From Treponema sp. (lineage in GTDB: Bacteria > Spirochaetota > Spirochaetia > Treponematales > Treponemataceae), in contig JAGCVK010000011.1 in the NCBI GenBank assembly GCA_017962415.1, positions 1 through 36,162 of the forward strand: a stretch of 36,162 nucleotides of DNA. Direction: 5' to 3'. A program made the position numbers and the translations under genes. Of the stretch, positions 7,956 through 16,540 are shown piece by piece; positions within the stretch are counted from its first letter, which is position 1; the number at the start of each line of letters is the position of its first letter. The notes beneath the pieces are model-generated. The model had not been told where the DNA came from and did no database searches. It saw nothing but the letters and a program-made list of their open reading frames with translations.

Positions 7956-8474
7956 TTAGGCTTTATTCGCTTTCAATGCTTTACTTATATGACTTACAAG
8001 TTCATTTGAAACTTTGGACAGATTATTTTTTTTGATTTTATCAAATTCAAGATTTTCCAAAATTTCGTGTACAATCTTGCTTCCAGTTTTTATATTTGTA
8101 ATTGAATAATCAATTTTATATAAATTTGAACTTGATGAAGTAGTTTGCGAAGATTTTTCGTAATAAAGTTTTATCTGAACAAAATAATCCGAATAACCAT
8201 TAAATGCATCTCCGCTTCCAATTTTATATAATCTTTCATCTTGGCTTTCTGAATCTGAAATTGCTGCATCAGAATTTGTAACAATATAGCCATATTCAAA
8301 AAATTTATTGAGAACTGAATCTTCTATAACCATTGAATCTTCAGAAAGGTTGTCTAAACTTGCATCGTGCTGCACAATCTGAAATGAAATCTGATTTGCA
8401 AAACAGAATGAGCCGCAAAAAGTTGCAGAACACAGAAGAACAATTAAAATACTAAGTCTTTTGAGTTTCCCCAT
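7956..8474 (-). CDS. exported protein of unknown function, 172 aa
   Basis: I do not recognise a family. A clear signal peptide (MGKLKRLSILIVLLCSATF... ending near CFANQ) is followed by about 145 polar residues with a Ser-rich stretch (SSQTTSSSSN) near the middle and a Lys-rich C-terminus. The alternating hydrophobic pattern in YFVQIKLYYEK and LYKIDYSITNIKTGSKIVHE suggests a beta-rich fold, perhaps like outer-membrane-associated LpoB/CsgG-type domains, but this is only a resemblance. GGGGTAAG precedes the ATG. It is the first gene of a pair with the SPOR protein, pointing to a cell-envelope role. Confidence 0.75.
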   Translation of the reverse strand: MGKLKRLSILIVLLCSATFCGSFCFANQISFQIVQHDASLDNLSEDSMVIEDSVLNKFFEYGYIVTNSDAAISDSESQDERLYKIGSGDAFNGYSDYFVQIKLYYEKSSQTTSSSSNLYKIDYSITNIKTGSKIVHEILENLEFDKIKKNNLSKVSNELVSHISKALKANKA

Positions 8475-8525
8475 ATTTCTTACCCCATTATTCGACTTTC
8501 ACTTCATTCATCGGAAAAAATTAAA

Positions 8526-8554
8526 TTGAGGTTTAGACTTTTTTGTGATAAAAT
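8526..8554 (+). promoter_or_regulatory. promoter of the dehydratase-aminotransferase-hydroxylase run
   Basis: TTGAGG (8526-8531), a 17-bp spacer and TAAAAT (8549-8554) lie upstream of the gene at 8573, whose start follows an AAGGTTGGG ribosome site. It is the only good promoter I see for the five plus-strand genes up to 15085. Confidence 0.6.
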
Positions 8555-8572
8555 TGGGAATAAGGTTGGGAA

Positions 8573-10090
8573 ATGGAAAAACGAATTTACATCATTGGCG
8601 CAGGTTTTGCCGGACAGACTATTGCCGATGATATTAAACGAAAAAAAATATTCGGAAAAGTTAACGCATTTATAGATGATAATAAGGAAATTATCGGAAC
8701 TACAATTGACGGAATTCCGGTTTTAGGCCCAATCAGCGGCGTAACTTCAATTCTTTCCAATTCTGATTTAGACGAAGCAATTATTGCAATTCCTTCTGCT
8801 CCAACCGAGCGAATCCGTGAAATTTACGAAACTCTCACAAAAAACGGTTTTAATCACATAAAAATTTTGCCGGGAATCAGCCAGGTTATTGAAGGAACGG
8901 CGCACCTTGTTCAAACCCGCGAAATTGATCCGCTTGATATTTTAGGCAGAACGCCAGTCACAATTTCACTAAAGGAAAGTCTTGGTTATCTTCGCGGAAA
9001 GCGTGTTTTTATTACAGGAGCAGGCGGTTCAATTGGCTCAGAACTTGCGCGCCAGCTTTTAAGCGGCGGTGCCGAGCGTCTTTATCTTTTTGGACACGGT
9101 GAAAATTCAATCTGTCAGATTTACCGCGAGCTTCGGTTGCTTCAGGCCGAAGGTGTTGGCGAAAAGGCGACAATTGTTCCTATTATCGGTGATATGCGAG
9201 ACCGTGAATATGTTGATTATATTATCCGCCAAACCCGTTGTAATGTGCTTTTTCATTGTGCAGCGTACAAACATGTTCCAATGATGGAAGAAAATCAGGT
9301 TGCTGCAATTGAAAATAACGTTTTTGGAACAAAAAATCTTTTGGATGCGGCGCTAAAAAATAAAGTAGACCGTTTTGTTTTAATTTCAACAGATAAAGCG
9401 GTGGCTCCGGTAAGCGTTTACGGCGTTTCAAAAATGCTTTGCGAAAAACTTGTTCTCGATGCAGCAAAAAAAGCAGGCAAAAGTCAAAACGGAAATAAAC
9501 AGTCTTTTATGTTTGTGCGCTTTGGCAATGTACTTGGAAGTCGCGGCTCAATTCTTCCGCTTTTCCAGAATCAGATAAAAACTGGGGGCCCGATTACCGT
9601 AACAGACGAAAATATGGTTCGTTTTTTTATGACAATTCCAGAAGCCTGTTCTCTTGTTTTACAAACCGGCGGAGTTGGGGAAAATGGAAAATCGTATCTT
9701 TTAGATATGGGCGAGCCAATAAAAATCATAGATCTTGCAAAACAGATTATAAAATTTTCAGGACTTGAACCTTACAAAGATATTGATATTAAGATTGTTG
9801 GAGCCCGCAAAGGCGAACGTCTTATTGAACCACTTTGGCTAAAAGAAGAAAATCCAACACCAACAAAATATAAAAAGATTTTAATGCTTGATAACAAAGA
9901 ATACGAAACTCAAAGACTTGAAAAACTACTTGGCGCACTTGAACCAATTTGTTTTTTTACAAAAGGCAACGAAAAAGTATTCCGCGACAAAACCTTGCTT
10001 GTAAAACTTTTGTGCGACGATTGCGAAAGTCTTCGCGATTTTTATGAAGAAATCAAAAGTGATAATCAGCTTAGAACTGATTTATTATAG
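8573..10090 (+). CDS. nucleotide-sugar 4,6-dehydratase, CapD/FlaA1/PglF family, soluble form
   Basis: Probably converts UDP-N-acetylglucosamine (or a similar nucleotide sugar) to a 4-keto-6-deoxy intermediate in the cytoplasm. The N-terminal 130 residues form a Rossmann-like regulatory domain (YIIGAGFAGQTIADDI) also seen in the long WbpM/PglF enzymes, but the four membrane helices those carry are missing. The catalytic short-chain dehydrogenase domain begins near residue 143 (VFITGAGGSIGSELARQL). It has FHCAAYKHVPMMEEN, STDKAVAPVSVYGVSK with both Tyr and Lys of the YxxxK pair, and FVRFGNVLGSRGSILP. An extra C-terminal segment follows GARKGERLIEPL. The next gene, 20 nt on, is the aminotransferase that would act on such a keto sugar. 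Confidence 0.9.
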   Translation: MEKRIYIIGAGFAGQTIADDIKRKKIFGKVNAFIDDNKEIIGTTIDGIPVLGPISGVTSILSNSDLDEAIIAIPSAPTERIREIYETLTKNGFNHIKILPGISQVIEGTAHLVQTREIDPLDILGRTPVTISLKESLGYLRGKRVFITGAGGSIGSELARQLLSGGAERLYLFGHGENSICQIYRELRLLQAEGVGEKATIVPIIGDMRDREYVDYIIRQTRCNVLFHCAAYKHVPMMEENQVAAIENNVFGTKNLLDAALKNKVDRFVLISTDKAVAPVSVYGVSKMLCEKLVLDAAKKAGKSQNGNKQSFMFVRFGNVLGSRGSILPLFQNQIKTGGPITVTDENMVRFFMTIPEACSLVLQTGGVGENGKSYLLDMGEPIKIIDLAKQIIKFSGLEPYKDIDIKIVGARKGERLIEPLWLKEENPTPTKYKKILMLDNKEYETQRLEKLLGALEPICFFTKGNEKVFRDKTLLVKLLCDDCESLRDFYEEIKSDNQLRTDLL

Positions 10091-10110
10091 AAGAAAAAGA
10101 CAGGAAAGCT

Positions 10111-11376
10111 ATGGCAGAAATAAAAGTTCCATTTCATAAAGCAGCAATTACAAAAGACGAAGAAAACGCCGTTTTAGATGTTCTTAGAAGCGGCTGGCTC
10201 ACAACAGGAAAATACGCGCTTGAATTTGAAAAAAAGTTTAGCGCTTCGGTAAGCGACACAAAACAAATGGCAGAAAACCGTAAAAACGCAAATTTGCCAG
10301 CTGACGAAGTAATTTCTCTTGCCGTAAATTCAAACACAAGCGGAATGATTTTAGCAATGGAAGCCTGCGGCGTTTGTCAGGGAACTGCCGTAATTACAAC
10401 GCCCTACACTTTTGTTTCAACAGCAACCTGCGCCCGCCACTTAAATGCAGATGTATTTTTTGCAGACATTGAAAAAGACACCTACAACATAGATCCAGAT
10501 AAAATAGAAGAAATCTTAAAAAAAGACGCAGCTCCTGGCGGCGTGGACGGAAAAGGCGCTCACCGGGTTCGCGCAATTGTTCCAGTTCACATAGCGGGCA
10601 ACGTGTGCAATATGGCTCGTATAATGCAGCTTGCAAAAAAATATTCAACACAAGAAAACAAAATCCGCGTAATAGAAGACGCCGCTCACTCTTACCCTTC
10701 TCCAACAGAACTTGGCTTTGCAGGCACAATTGCAGATGCGGGAGTTTTTTCTTTTTACGTTACAAAAACAATCACAACGGCAGAAGGCGGAATGGTTTGC
10801 ACTCGCGACAAAGACTTAGCTCGCCGTATGACAGTTATGCGAATGCACGGAATGGACCGCACAACTTGGGACAGATACACAAGCCCACGCGCAAGCTGGG
10901 AATACGACATAATCGCACCTGGCTACAAGTTCAATCTTCCAGATGTACTTGCAGCGCTCGGCTGCTGCCAGGTAGAACGCGCTCAATTATTTTATCAGCA
11001 GCGCAAACGAATTGTAGAAAAATATAATCAAGCCTTTTCAAAGCTGGACTTTATAAAACTTCCGCCAGACGCACAGGGAAATTCGTGGCATTTATATCTT
11101 ATGCGCATACTTCCAGAAAAACTGAAAATCACACGCGAAGAATTTGCAAAACAAATGCAGCAAGCGGGACTTGGAATCTCCGTGCATTTTATTCCGATTT
11201 TCCATTTTACTTACTGGCAAAAACTCTACCCGGATTTTACTGCGCAAAACTTTCCGAACGCAGAACGCCAGTACAGCACAACAATTTCAATTCCGCTTTT
11301 TCCGGATATGACAGATGAGCAGGCCGAACTTGTAATTTCCACAGTTACAAAAATCGGCAATGAAAACAGGAGATAA
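10111..11376 (+). CDS. DegT/DnrJ/EryC1/StrS-family sugar aminotransferase
   Basis: PLP enzyme predicted to aminate the keto sugar made by the upstream dehydratase, giving an amino-deoxy sugar for a surface glycan or glycoprotein. Family features: VPFHKAAITKDEENAVLDVL and SGWLTTGKY at the N-terminus, TTPYTFVSTATCARH, PVHIAGNVCNMARI, VIEDAAHSYPS (the cofactor-stacking Asp-Ala-Ala-His), the Schiff-base lysine in FYVTKTITTAEGGM (about 220), and NLPDVLAALGCCQVERA. At 421 residues it exceeds the common 370-390, partly because of a Lys/Asn-rich insertion near 50-70. AGGAAAGCT precedes the ATG. The product sugar cannot be named from sequence. Confidence 0.93.
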   Translation: MAEIKVPFHKAAITKDEENAVLDVLRSGWLTTGKYALEFEKKFSASVSDTKQMAENRKNANLPADEVISLAVNSNTSGMILAMEACGVCQGTAVITTPYTFVSTATCARHLNADVFFADIEKDTYNIDPDKIEEILKKDAAPGGVDGKGAHRVRAIVPVHIAGNVCNMARIMQLAKKYSTQENKIRVIEDAAHSYPSPTELGFAGTIADAGVFSFYVTKTITTAEGGMVCTRDKDLARRMTVMRMHGMDRTTWDRYTSPRASWEYDIIAPGYKFNLPDVLAALGCCQVERAQLFYQQRKRIVEKYNQAFSKLDFIKLPPDAQGNSWHLYLMRILPEKLKITREEFAKQMQQAGLGISVHFIPIFHFTYWQKLYPDFTAQNFPNAERQYSTTISIPLFPDMTDEQAELVISTVTKIGNENRR

Positions 11377-11385
11377 AAACAAATA

Positions 11386-13812
11386 ATGCCGGCAGCAAAA
11401 AAGAATCAGAAAAAAAACTTACGTTCTCTCGAAGCAAACGGCTTTTACAGCGACTGCGAAAAAGAAGGCTGTCTTTATGCAGTTTTAGTCCGAAGCCCTG
11501 CTCCAGCCGGAAAAATAAAAAGTGTCGCAGCGCCAGAACTTCCAGAAGGATATTTTCTTTTAACTTCTGATGTTCTTCCCGGTTCAAAAACAATCTGCGC
11601 AAACAAAACAGTTACAAAAGTCTTTGGTTTTGATAATGTTTCTTATGAAGGCGAGCCGCTTGGAATTCTTTTTGGCCCAGATGAAGAAATTGTTTACAAA
11701 CTTTTAGATAAAGTAAACATAACCTTTAATGTTGAAAACCTTGAATCTGCTCTTCACAATGTAATCAATAATCAAACTGATGAAGCCGAAAACTTTAAGG
11801 AATTTGTAGAGCAGATTAATGAAATGCCGTCTCTAAACACGGTTATTGATAAATCAGATGTTGAAGAAAACCCAAATGTAGAAGTTGCAAGCCGCGAAGT
11901 AAAATACGGACTTTACGAAACACTTTCTGTTGCGCAAGCCGATGCAAAGATTTTTAAAAATGCCGCTTTTACATCAACTGATACTTGGAAAGAAAAACTT
12001 TTAACTCCAAAATGGCAGGAAACAGAAGGCGCATTTGCCTACACCGAAGACGAAAATCTTCATATTTTTGTTCCAACCCGCTGGACAGCTTTTACACAAA
12101 AATCAGTTGCCCAGGTTTTAAATATCAGCGAAGAACAAGTTTTTATTCACAAAACAAAATCTCCTGGAATCTATCCAACAGGCCTTATGAGAACAACCCA
12201 GCTTGCAGTTCAAATAGGAGCCGCAGCCTGGCTTACAAAAAATCCGGTGAAATTAGTTTTAACGCAAAGCGAGCAGGAAAACATAATGGTTCCTGGCGTT
12301 CTTACAGAAATCACCTATAGAACAGCTCTTGATAATAACGGCCGCTTAAAAGCTCTTAAAATTATTATTGATATTGATATTGGCTCTTCAAATCCTTTTG
12401 CGCAGGAAATTACAGACCGCATTGCTATTGCTTCGGCAAGTTATTATAAACCTGAAAATATGTACATAAGTGCAAAAGCGCACACTTCAAAAAAGCCGCC
12501 AACTTCTATTTCGCTTCAGATTGTTGAATCGCAGGCTTTTTTTGCAATTGAAAATGAAATTCAAAAGCTCAGCAATTTGTCCAAAATCTTTCCAGATGAA
12601 TTGCGCTTAATAAATTCAATTCATTCTGATGCAATTTATGCAAACCAAATGCTTAATTTCCAAAAAGAAAATGAATCAGCAGAATTAACAGATTTTAAAG
12701 AAGCACAATTGCAAGAAACAGACGCACAAGAAGCAACCCCGCAAAAATCAGAGTCACAAGAATCTGTTTTGCAGGAAGCAAACTCGCCAGAAACACCGGC
12801 CGAAACAGAACTTCCAGTTTCCTCAAAACCATTTCCTTTTAATATTCAAACAGGCAACATCGAACAAGTTATAAAAGATGCACTTTGCCAAAGCGATTTT
12901 AACCGAAAATATGCTTCATATCATATGGACGCAATTGACCGCGCAGAAAAAGACAGCAAACCTTTTTTTGCATTGCCGCTTCGCGGAATTGGAGTTGCAA
13001 CAGCGTATATTCCTTCTGGTTATTATGGGCAAACAAGTTTTACAAATGACGCAAGCCTTGATGTAACACTTACAGACGAAGAAAAACTCATAATTCATAC
13101 AATAAAACCGTCAGAAGTTATTCAGGAAATCTGGAAAAACTCGGCGGCAGAAATTCTAAATATTCCAAAACAAAATATTCAGATTAATTGTGAATTTCCT
13201 TACGACCAGATTCCAGAGCGGCCAGAAGATTCTTTCAGTTCAATCAGCATTATGAATGAACTCGTAAAAAAATGCTGCGCCGACATTCAAAAAAAACGCA
13301 CAAGCCAATCGCTTCCAATTACAATAAAGCGCGGCGGAAAAACAAACGGCCGCAGCAAATGGAACAAAGACACTTTTAAAGGAACTCCGTTTTACACAAC
13401 TTCGTTTATCACAACTGTAGTTGAAGTTGAACTTGACACTTATACTTATAATGAAAAAATCAAAGGAATCTGGGTTACAATGGATTGCGGCGAACTTTTA
13501 GATGAAGCCGCCGCCGTTCGCACAATCCGCCTTGAAATTCAGCAGGAACTTACAATGCTTGTTCGCGGAAAAACAGTTCCTTGCGACGCAATTCATATCA
13601 ATTTTATACAATCAGGGGAACACGCAAGCCAGGTTGGCGGATTAATTCACAATTCGCTTCCGGCAGCTTTTTCTTCGGCACTTTCTCTGGCACTTACAAC
13701 CCAGCTTACAGAAATTCCTTGTACCGAAGATTTACTGTTCAAATTGATTCGTGACCGCACAAAAGAAAAAAATAAATCCATAAAATCAGAAAGCAAAGGA
13801 GCGGCAGAATGA
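11386..13812 (+). CDS. molybdenum-hydroxylase-like large subunit, diverged at cofactor motifs
   Basis: Distant member of the xanthine dehydrogenase/aldehyde oxidase large subunit family, identified by length (808 aa), a hammerhead-like N-domain (YFLLTSDVLPGS; VSYEGEPLGILFG), a core with VKLVLTQSEQEN, and its two partner genes. The glycine-rich cofactor motif (usual GGxFGGK) is replaced by KSPGIYPTGLMR, and the usual RGFG segment by a TSKKPPTSISLQ stretch. The C-terminal SGEHASQVGG still offers a Glu where the catalytic Glu is expected. A Gln/Glu/Ser-rich low-complexity insertion (about residues 435-485) interrupts the core. It starts 9 nt after the DegT gene. Either it uses the cofactor in an unusual way or it has lost it; the substrate is unknown. 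Confidence 0.7.
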   Translation: MPAAKKNQKKNLRSLEANGFYSDCEKEGCLYAVLVRSPAPAGKIKSVAAPELPEGYFLLTSDVLPGSKTICANKTVTKVFGFDNVSYEGEPLGILFGPDEEIVYKLLDKVNITFNVENLESALHNVINNQTDEAENFKEFVEQINEMPSLNTVIDKSDVEENPNVEVASREVKYGLYETLSVAQADAKIFKNAAFTSTDTWKEKLLTPKWQETEGAFAYTEDENLHIFVPTRWTAFTQKSVAQVLNISEEQVFIHKTKSPGIYPTGLMRTTQLAVQIGAAAWLTKNPVKLVLTQSEQENIMVPGVLTEITYRTALDNNGRLKALKIIIDIDIGSSNPFAQEITDRIAIASASYYKPENMYISAKAHTSKKPPTSISLQIVESQAFFAIENEIQKLSNLSKIFPDELRLINSIHSDAIYANQMLNFQKENESAELTDFKEAQLQETDAQEATPQKSESQESVLQEANSPETPAETELPVSSKPFPFNIQTGNIEQVIKDALCQSDFNRKYASYHMDAIDRAEKDSKPFFALPLRGIGVATAYIPSGYYGQTSFTNDASLDVTLTDEEKLIIHTIKPSEVIQEIWKNSAAEILNIPKQNIQINCEFPYDQIPERPEDSFSSISIMNELVKKCCADIQKKRTSQSLPITIKRGGKTNGRSKWNKDTFKGTPFYTTSFITTVVEVELDTYTYNEKIKGIWVTMDCGELLDEAAAVRTIRLEIQQELTMLVRGKTVPCDAIHINFIQSGEHASQVGGLIHNSLPAAFSSALSLALTTQLTEIPCTEDLLFKLIRDRTKEKNKSIKSESKGAAE

Positions 13813-14288
13813 AAATCCCCGTAACCTTGAATGGAATAAAAACTATTTTAGACGCTCATGCCGATGAATCGCTTATGAAAGTGCTTCACAAAAACGGCTG
13901 CCCTTCTGTAAAAAGCGGTTGCAGCACAGGATTTTGCGGAGCCTGCACAGTTCTTTTAGATGATAAACCGGTTGCAGCCTGCAAAATTCCCGCAGGAATT
14001 GTTCGCGACGAAAATATCGTCACCTTAGATCATTTTGCAAAAACCGAAGAATACTCAATAATAATGAGCGGCTTTCAAAAAGCCGGCATAAAACTTTGCG
14101 GATATTGTACCGCCGGAAAAGTTTTTTCGGCTTATCAGATTTTAAAAATGCCGAAATTGCCAACGCGCCAGGAAATCACCGACAGCATAAAAGCACTTTC
14201 TCCATGCTGCACCGACCTAGAAACTTTAGTCAATGGAATAATTTACGCGCTGCACATTTCAAACAAAAGGCTGAAACGAGGAAAGTAA
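13809..14288 (+). CDS. [2Fe-2S] small subunit of the molybdenum-hydroxylase-like complex
   Basis: Electron-transfer subunit, 159 residues as usual for the family. The plant-type ferredoxin cluster is intact: SGCSTGFCGACTVLL with a fourth Cys in VAAC. The second, helical-domain cluster is altered: CGYCTAG matches the usual CGFCTPG, but the second half reads SPCCTDLETLVNGI instead of NLCRCTGY, so two of the Cys are adjacent. Its ATG overlaps the stop of the large subunit (ATGA), and its TAA overlaps the ATG of the FAD subunit, indicating tight translational coupling and a stable complex. Confidence 0.85.
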   Translation: MKIPVTLNGIKTILDAHADESLMKVLHKNGCPSVKSGCSTGFCGACTVLLDDKPVAACKIPAGIVRDENIVTLDHFAKTEEYSIIMSGFQKAGIKLCGYCTAGKVFSAYQILKMPKLPTRQEITDSIKALSPCCTDLETLVNGIIYALHISNKRLKRGK

Positions 14289-15085
14289 TGAGTAAAACAA
14301 TTTTGTACGCAAAAAACACAACAGAACTCATAAAAATATTAAATAACAATCCCGGCACAAAAGTAGTTGGCGGCTGCACAAGAATTGAAACTCTGCCCGA
14401 AAAATTCATTTCAACACACGGAATCAAAGAATTAGCTTACATTTCCCGCCACGAACGCTACATTGACGTTGGGCCGGGCACAACACTTTCCGAAATACTT
14501 TCAATCGGCCAAAATCATCTTCCGCCAATTTTGTATGAAGCGCTAAACTGCATTGCAAATCCAATAATCAGAAATACCGCAACAATCGGCGGAAACATCT
14601 GTTCCGAAAATCATAAACTTACACTTTTTGCGCCACTAATGGCTTTAGATGCAAAACTCGAATTCAAAAATCTAACAGAAACGCGCACAGAAAACATAAG
14701 AAATTTCCGTTTTATACCGCAAGGCTTTATACTTTCAAATATCCGCATTCCACTCGTAGACGCTGAGCTTTCTATTTTCCGCCGAATTGGCCCGGAACAC
14801 GCAATTTCCCAACAGTCTGCTTCGTTTGCCTTTCTTGCCGATACCGAAAAAAACTGGCTTTTAAACGTTCACCTTGCATTTGCAGGCCCGTTCACCTTCC
14901 ACAGCAAAGAATTTGAAAACATAATGAGCGGCCGCCGACTTCCACTTTCACAGCGCGACATAACTCACCTCGAAGAAGCCGTTGCCGAACAGTTCCAAAA
15001 AGCTGCAACCGACCAGATGATTCCAGACGTAATGCGCCAGCAATTCTTTAACCTTGCGCGCTACAGTTTTGAGCAGTTGACATAA
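14288..15085 (+). CDS. FAD-binding subunit of the molybdenum-hydroxylase-like complex
   Basis: Medium subunit of the CoxM/XdhB type, which carries electrons from the iron-sulfur subunit to an acceptor. FAD-domain motifs are present but loose: KVVGGCTRIE near residue 25, NPIIRNTATIGGNICSENH near 95-113, and FAPLMALDAKLEF. The frame is open from 14096, but the ATG at 14288 is preceded by GAGGAAAG and gives the family N-terminus (MSKTILYAKNTTELIKIL), so the protein is 265 residues, slightly short for the family. It is the last gene of the plus-strand run. No cofactor-insertion (XdhC) or maturation gene accompanies it. Confidence 0.82.
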   Translation: MSKTILYAKNTTELIKILNNNPGTKVVGGCTRIETLPEKFISTHGIKELAYISRHERYIDVGPGTTLSEILSIGQNHLPPILYEALNCIANPIIRNTATIGGNICSENHKLTLFAPLMALDAKLEFKNLTETRTENIRNFRFIPQGFILSNIRIPLVDAELSIFRRIGPEHAISQQSASFAFLADTEKNWLLNVHLAFAGPFTFHSKEFENIMSGRRLPLSQRDITHLEEAVAEQFQKAATDQMIPDVMRQQFFNLARYSFEQLT

Positions 15086-15095
15086 AAAAAATCTT

Positions 15096-15164
15096 CACAA
15101 AGCAAAAAAGGTCACAGCGTTTATTATTTATATTTTTACCTCTGCGTTCTCCTTGACTCTGTGA
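15096..15164 (+). repeat. CTCTGTG-type intergenic repeat, copy 2
   Basis: AAGCAAAAAAGGTCACAG followed about 30 nt later by CTCTGCG and GACTCTGTGAGAAA matches the element at 6113-6188 in order and orientation. It lies in the convergent gap between the FAD subunit gene and queA. The internal pairing is poorer than in copy 1. Confidence 0.45.
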
Positions 15165-15171
15165 GAAATTT

Positions 15172-16245
15172 TTATTTTATAAACATCGCATCTCCATAAC
15201 TAAAGAAGCGATATCTGTTTTCGACAGCCTGCTTATAGGCGTTCAAAATGTGCTCGCGGCCGGCAAAAGCCGAAACGAGCATAATAAGCGTACTTTCCGG
15301 CGTGTGAAAGTTTGTAAACATTTTGTCTACAACCTTAAACTTAAAGCCAGGGTACATAAAAATACTTGTAGAGTTTGTGCCGGCGCGAACCCATTCGTTA
15401 TTTGCGCCAACAACGCCGCCTTCCATTTCGATTTTTTGAGCAACACTTTCAAGCGTTCTTACACTTGTAGTTCCAACTGCAAGAATCGGGCGGCCTTCGC
15501 GCTTTGCCTTGTTTATAGCCTCAGCAGTTTCTTTTGGAACTGTGTACCATTCTTCATGCATTTTATGATTTTCAATATTTTCTTCGCGAACTGGTAAAAA
15601 AGTTCCAAGCCCTACATGAAGCGTTACAAAACGGCGTTCAATTCCTTTAGCGTCAAGGCGGGCAAGCATATCTTCTGTAAAATGAAGTCCAGCTGTAGGA
15701 CACGCAGCAGAGCCAGTATCAGTTGCATAAACATTTTGATAGCGTTCGCTATCTTCTTCTGTATCGCCGCGCTTAATATAAGGCGGAAGCGGAATATGGC
15801 CATTACGTTCAAACCAATCTTCATCAATTGCAAAATCAAATTTTAGCGCACGAAATTCAGTTCCGGCATTTCCTTCGTGTTCAACAATCTGGGCAACAGT
15901 TCCGTCCGGAAATTTATAATGCATTCCAGGCTTTTGCTTTTTTGCAGATTTTACCATAGTATTCCAGATACAGCAGTCTTTATCGATTGTATTAAGAAAC
16001 ATAAATTCAGTTTCGCGGCCGGTAGTTTCTTTAATTCCATAAACGCGGGCGCGACGTACACGGCTGTTATTAAAAATCATGAGCGTGCCAGGTTCAATCA
16101 AATCAGGGAGATTGTCCATCATATAATGCTCAACATCTCCAGTAGCACGATTCAAAAGCATAAGTTTATCCTGCCCGCGCACTCCACTCGGATGCTGCGC
16201 AATCAAATCTTCAGGCAAGTCAAAATTAAAATCAGAAGTGAACAT
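15172..16245 (-). CDS. queA: S-adenosylmethionine:tRNA ribosyltransferase-isomerase
   Basis: Transfers and isomerises the ribosyl group of S-adenosylmethionine onto 7-aminomethyl-7-deazaguanine in tRNA, making epoxyqueuosine. The 357 residues match the family end to end: FDLPEDLIAQHP at the N-terminus, RATGDVEHYMM, FNNSRVRRARVYG, GHIPLPPYIKRGDTEEDSERYQ, CPTAGLHFTEDML, LHVGLGTFLPVRE, MHEEWYTVP, FTNFHTPESTLIMLVSAFAG and a terminal YGDAMFI. queA classically follows ruvB; here it does so on the same strand, but a lipoprotein and vapBC lie between. No Shine-Dalgarno precedes the ATG. Confidence 0.97.
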   Translation of the reverse strand: MFTSDFNFDLPEDLIAQHPSGVRGQDKLMLLNRATGDVEHYMMDNLPDLIEPGTLMIFNNSRVRRARVYGIKETTGRETEFMFLNTIDKDCCIWNTMVKSAKKQKPGMHYKFPDGTVAQIVEHEGNAGTEFRALKFDFAIDEDWFERNGHIPLPPYIKRGDTEEDSERYQNVYATDTGSAACPTAGLHFTEDMLARLDAKGIERRFVTLHVGLGTFLPVREENIENHKMHEEWYTVPKETAEAINKAKREGRPILAVGTTSVRTLESVAQKIEMEGGVVGANNEWVRAGTNSTSIFMYPGFKFKVVDKMFTNFHTPESTLIMLVSAFAGREHILNAYKQAVENRYRFFSYGDAMFIK

Positions 16246-16251
16246 GGATTC

Positions 16252-16260
16252 AATTTAACA
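16252..16260 (-). promoter_or_regulatory. extended -10 directly before queA, candidate leaderless promoter
   Basis: The minus strand reads TGT-TAAATT, then six bases, then the queA ATG. It lies between the upstream terminator (16284-16310) and the gene, leaving almost no room for a leader. A TTCACA-like -35 sits about 16 bp upstream. Confidence 0.45.
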
Positions 16261-16283
16261 CAATAAAGATTTTGTGAAAATAT

Positions 16284-16310
16284 AAAAAAAATCCCACTCG
16301 CGCGGGATTT
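16284..16310 (-). terminator. rho-independent terminator of the SUMF1 lipoprotein gene at 16409
   Basis: Minus-strand arms AAATCCC and GGGATTT (16304-16310 with 16289-16295) enclose an eight-base GC-rich loop, followed by eight T. It separates the lipoprotein transcript from queA. Confidence 0.85.
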
Positions 16311-16339
16311 CTCAAATGCTTTATTTTACATTTTTTGAT

Positions 16340-16540
16340 TAAAGCCTGTACTTGCAGGTTCGCACGCTACCGCTTGCTCGCCTTGCCGTACAGACATTTT
16401 TAAGGGTGCTACTGAGCGGAGCGAACAACGCGGAAGCCCATGTCGTTGTCGCGGTAGCCCGGGGTGACGTAGTAATGGCCGCAAACAGAACAGACATTGG
16501 CTTTGTTATACCAGCAGCCACCTCGTCCAACGCGTTTAGA
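16340..16540 (-). other. candidate diversity-generating-retroelement variable region and 3' flank
   Basis: This is the last third of the SUMF1 domain plus about 70 bp after the stop. By hand count GC is 55-57% in each 60-base line from 16381 to 16560, against 35-38% in the lines from 16621 to 16740. The encoded segment RGGCWYNKANVCSVCGHYY...GFRVVRSAQ has the spacing of C-type-lectin variable regions. Most positions that would be Asn (AAC/AAT) in a template end in C or T here (TAT, GTC, GTT, TGC, GGC, CAT, TAC). After the stop, CTGTAC and GTACAG form inverted repeats about 40 nt apart. No reverse transcriptase or template repeat is in the window. Confidence 0.4.

Noticed and set aside
14096..14287. 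Longer N-terminus for the FAD subunit
   Set aside because: It overlaps the iron-sulfur gene in another frame; the ATG at 14288 has GAGGAAAG and gives the family start.
16345..16400. Exact retroelement initiation site and cruciform after lipoprotein A
   Set aside because: Only a 6-bp CTGTAC/GTACAG pairing with a long interior is visible; without the template repeat the boundaries cannot be set.
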